Source: an uncultured Eubacteriales bacterium (lineage in GTDB: Bacteria > Bacillota > Clostridia > Peptostreptococcales > Anaerovoracaceae). Taken from it: 39,038 bases of DNA. The notes beneath the pieces were generated by a model that saw nothing but the letters and a program-made list of their open reading frames with translations, was not told where the DNA came from and did not search any database. Shown piece by piece: positions 36,877 through 39,038 of this stretch (position 1 is its first letter; every line of letters starts with the position of its first letter). Position numbers and translations under genes: made by a program. The stretch lies in the NCBI GenBank assembly GCA_900318155.1, contig ONJN01000017.1, positions 1-39,038 of the forward strand, in the 5' to 3' direction.

Positions 36877-37377
36877 ATGAATTTGATTTTGGCGGCGGAT
36901 AAAAACTGGGCGCTCGGGAATGAAGGCGGTCTTCTTTGCCACATCCCGGGCGACCTGAAATATTTTAAGGAAAAAACGACCGGTAAAACGGTTGTCATGG
37001 GCCGGGGGACGCTGGAAAGTCTGCCGAACGGCCGGGGACTGCCCAATCGGAACAACATCGTGCTGTCGAGCCAGCCGGATTATCAGGCGGAACGGGCCGT
37101 TGTCGTGCACGATCTGGACGAGCTTGATGCCGAACTGGCGCAGTACAACAGCGAGGATGTCTTTGTGATCGGCGGCGCCAGCATTTATCTTCAGTTGCTG
37201 GATCGCTGCAGCCGTTGTTTTGTGACAAAGATCGACGCCGAATTCAAAGCGGACCGCTGGTTCACAGATTTAGACAAAGACGAACGTTTCAGGCTTGCAG
37301 CCAAAGGCCAGCCGATGGAAGAAAACGGAATTAAGTACAGGTTTGACATATATGAAAGAAAAGAAGCTGAGAAATAA
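36877..37377 (+). CDS. folA: dihydrofolate reductase
   Basis: This enzyme reduces dihydrofolate to tetrahydrofolate with NADPH, recycling the product of ThyA. The 166-aa protein has the catalytic acid D26 (HIPGDLKYFK), the MGRGTLESLP block and the VIGGASIY nucleotide-binding loop. The Trp of the common LPWH motif is Cys (LLCH). AAGGAGG precedes the ATG. The rlmB start lies inside its last codons. Confidence 0.95.
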   Translation: MNLILAADKNWALGNEGGLLCHIPGDLKYFKEKTTGKTVVMGRGTLESLPNGRGLPNRNNIVLSSQPDYQAERAVVVHDLDELDAELAQYNSEDVFVIGGASIYLQLLDRCSRCFVTKIDAEFKADRWFTDLDKDERFRLAAKGQPMEENGIKYRFDIYERKEAEK

Positions 37378-38137
37378 AAACGACCGCAGTTCGAGCGAAC
37401 GCGCAGATCTGCTGATCGGCAGAAACCCGGTTATCGAGGCTCTCCGGAGCGGACGCGCGATGGAGCGAATACTGGTGCAGGACGGAAGCGGCGGCTCGAT
37501 CGGAAAGATCCTCTCACTCGCAAAAAAACGCGGGATCAGTGTTCAGCGGACTGATAAAACGCATCTCGACCAGATCGCGGGAGGCGGCGCGCATCAGGGT
37601 GTAGCGGCGTTTGTATCTGCTCATGAGTACGCGACGCTGGACGACATTCTGAATCTGGCAAAGAAGAGAAACGAGAAACCTTTTGTTGTTGCACTCGACG
37701 GGGTTAAAGACCCGCATAATCTGGGCGCCATCATGAGGACCGCAGAATGTGCCGGGGCACACGGCGTCATCATCCCCAGACACCGGGCAGCCGGTTTGAC
37801 GGAAACGGTTGCCAAAGCCTCTGCGGGCGCCGTGGAATACCTCCTGTGTGCACGCGTTGCCAACATGGCGCGGGCCATCGAGGAACTGAAGGCAAAAGGG
37901 CTCTGGGCGTATGCCTGCGACATGAACGGTGATTTATACAGCAAAACGGACATGAGTGGACCGGCCGTTATCGTGATCGGGGAGGAAGGACGCGGAATCA
38001 GCCGCCTTGTCAGGGAAAAGTGCGACTTTACGCTCTCTATCCCGATGCTGGGGCGGATCAATTCGCTGAACGCCTCCAATGCAGCTGCGATATTAATGTA
38101 TGAAATCCGCAGACAAAGGGATAAAAGTTATGAATGA
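37352..38137 (+). CDS. rlmB: 23S rRNA 2'-O-methyltransferase, RlmB/SpoU family
   Basis: RlmB methylates the ribose of a conserved guanosine in 23S rRNA (G2251 in E. coli). The 261-aa protein has a basic start, an N-terminal L30e-like RNA-binding domain (about 20-95) and a SPOUT knot domain with DPHNLGAIMRTAE, IGEEGRGIS and IPMLGRINSLNAS. The start overlaps folA by 26 nt; the ribosome binding site is poor, so the exact start is uncertain. The stop overlaps sigH by 8 nt. Confidence 0.92.
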   Translation: MKEKKLRNKNDRSSSERADLLIGRNPVIEALRSGRAMERILVQDGSGGSIGKILSLAKKRGISVQRTDKTHLDQIAGGGAHQGVAAFVSAHEYATLDDILNLAKKRNEKPFVVALDGVKDPHNLGAIMRTAECAGAHGVIIPRHRAAGLTETVAKASAGAVEYLLCARVANMARAIEELKAKGLWAYACDMNGDLYSKTDMSGPAVIVIGEEGRGISRLVREKCDFTLSIPMLGRINSLNASNAAAILMYEIRRQRDKSYE

Positions 38138-38774
38138 TCAGGATAAAAACCGCGCGGAATTGCAGTCGTGCACCGATGAAGAGCTTGTCAGGATGGCGCA
38201 CCGGGGAAATCGGGATGCAGAGGAGTTTTTAATCAGCAAATATAAAAGCCTTGCTTTGTATAAATCGAAATCATATTTTATTGCCGGCGGCGATAAGGAT
38301 GACGTCGTTCAGGAAGGAATGATCGGAATTTTTGAGGCGGTTCGCGATTACGACGAGGCTGGCGAAACGTCCTTCAGGACTTTTGTGGAGTTGTGTGTGA
38401 GCCGGCGCATCATATCGGCGGTCAGGACTGCGAATCGAAAGAAAAACAACGTGTTGAACGATTCGGTTTCTCTGAGCGAGCCGGCTGCGGGGCCGGCAGA
38501 TGCAGGGGATCCGGAGGGGAGAGCGCTGGAAGATATTTTGTCAAAGGGAAGCAAAGAGGATCCGGCGGTGCTCCTGCTGATCAATGAAGTGGAATCGTAT
38601 CTGGAGACGGGCGGAACGGGTCTGCTGAGCGATTTTGAAAAGGCTGTCTGGTCTGAGATCCAAAAAGGCAGAAATTACAGAGAGATCGCAGAAAGGTTGG
38701 ACCGGACGCCAAAATCAGTTGATAATGCGATACAGCGCATAAAAAAGAAAATTTACAAATTTCTTGACGTATAA
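38130..38774 (+). CDS. sigH: sigma-70 family factor, SigH (Spo0H) type
   Basis: The 214-aa protein has region 2 (AEEFLISKYKSLA to DVVQEGMIGIFEAVRDYD) and region 4.2 (NYREIAERLDRTPKSVDNAIQRIKKK) that match Bacillus SigH, which directs transition-phase, competence and early sporulation genes. The position downstream of rlmB supports this. yacP, which usually lies between rlmB and sigH, is missing: the genes overlap directly. I chose ATG 38130 with AAAGGG about 10 nt upstream; an in-frame ATG at 38100 would add 10 residues. Whether this organism sporulates cannot be judged here. Confidence 0.9.
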   Translation: MNDQDKNRAELQSCTDEELVRMAHRGNRDAEEFLISKYKSLALYKSKSYFIAGGDKDDVVQEGMIGIFEAVRDYDEAGETSFRTFVELCVSRRIISAVRTANRKKNNVLNDSVSLSEPAAGPADAGDPEGRALEDILSKGSKEDPAVLLLINEVESYLETGGTGLLSDFEKAVWSEIQKGRNYREIAERLDRTPKSVDNAIQRIKKKIYKFLDV

Positions 38775-38789
38775 CAGGCATTCATTTAA

Positions 38790-38818
38790 TTGACATTGGA
38801 CCGAAAATATAGTACGAT
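38790..38818 (+). promoter_or_regulatory. promoter of the tRNA-Thr-tuf transcript
   Basis: A perfect TTGACA (38790-38795), a 17-nt spacer and TACGAT (38813-38818). The predicted start is near 38825, about 11 nt before the tRNA. Confidence 0.75.
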
Positions 38819-38835
38819 TACTAAGGTTACGATAG

Positions 38836-38912
<77 letters not shown>

Positions 38913-38951
38913 TTTTTTTATCGTGATAATTATTTATAAGGAGTAATGCAT

Positions 38952-39038
38952 ATGGCAAAACAGAAATTTGAAAGGACCAAACCGCATATTAACATCGGTA
39001 CGATCGGACACGTCGATCACGGTAAAACAACGCTGACA
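38952..39038 (+). CDS. tuf: elongation factor Tu, 5' end only
   Basis: The first 29 codons encode the EF-Tu start, with [15 protein letters not shown] containing the P-loop GHVDHGKT. The gene runs off the window. AAGGAG lies 8 nt before the ATG at 38952; the in-frame ATG at 38946 is only 2 nt from it and is rejected. EF-Tu delivers aminoacyl-tRNA to the ribosome. It follows tRNA-Thr, an arrangement also known from E. coli thrT-tufB and from Chlamydia. Confidence 0.96.
   Translation, partial: MAKQKFERTKPHINIGTIGHVDHGKTTLT

Overview
This 39-kb window is chromosomal DNA from a low-to-mid GC Gram-positive anaerobe, most likely class Clostridia (a Lachnospiraceae- or Anaerovoracaceae-like lineage; I cannot place it more precisely). 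The reasons are strong AGGAGG-type ribosome binding sites, sigma-A-type TTGACA/TATAAT promoters, a GlgC+GlgD pair, a clostridial EF-G paralogue, mini-RNase III, a SigH-type sigma factor and a YacL-type PIN/TRAM protein. Gene density is high and nearly all genes belong to recognisable families.

Layout. (1) 1-318: a hairpin-rich sequence ending in a terminator, probably the 3' end of an upstream transcript. (2) 319-1359: serine O-acetyltransferase. (3) 1471-17010: a glycogen and central-carbon island. glgA-glgP run leftward; glgB-glgC-glgD-GH13 amylase-phosphoglucomutase run rightward from a divergent promoter region; then malQ (leftward) and pgi (rightward). Together these convert glucose-6-P to glucose-1-P to ADP-glucose to branched glycogen and back, and process the released maltodextrins. 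(4) 17083-23812: asnS, an EF-G-like GTPase, radA and pyrG, all rightward. (5) 23878-26204: a leftward two-component system (response regulator, then histidine kinase). (6) 26436-29026: a pantoate module of a Rossmann/DUF2520 protein, panB and panC. (7) 29305-38774: a housekeeping series of yacL-like PIN/TRAM, a fused ispDF, proS, ppiB, cysS, mrnC, thyA, folA, rlmB and sigH. (8) 38790-39038: a strong promoter, tRNA-Thr(GGT) and the start of tuf, cut by the window edge.

Convergent gene ends (cysE/glgP, pgm/malQ, pyrG/histidine kinase) each share one hairpin with T-rich sequence on both sides, so they look like bidirectional terminators. Divergent starts (glgA/glgB, malQ/pgi, response regulator/DUF2520) carry compact promoter regions, some apparently overlapping.

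The region from radA to sigH resembles the Bacillus radA-disA-yacL-ispD-ispF-gltX-cysE-cysS-mrnC-rlmB-yacP-sigH order, but it is broken up. No disA, gltX or yacP is present, and pyrG, a two-component system, pan genes, proS, ppiB and thyA-folA have been inserted. I found no CRISPR array, prophage, intact insertion sequence or clear undescribed multi-gene system. The best leads are the DUF2520 protein as a possible stand-in ketopantoate reductase, the EF-G paralogue with an altered G3 motif, the operonic GH13 enzyme as a possible debranching substitute, the IspDF fusion, and several structured intergenic elements.
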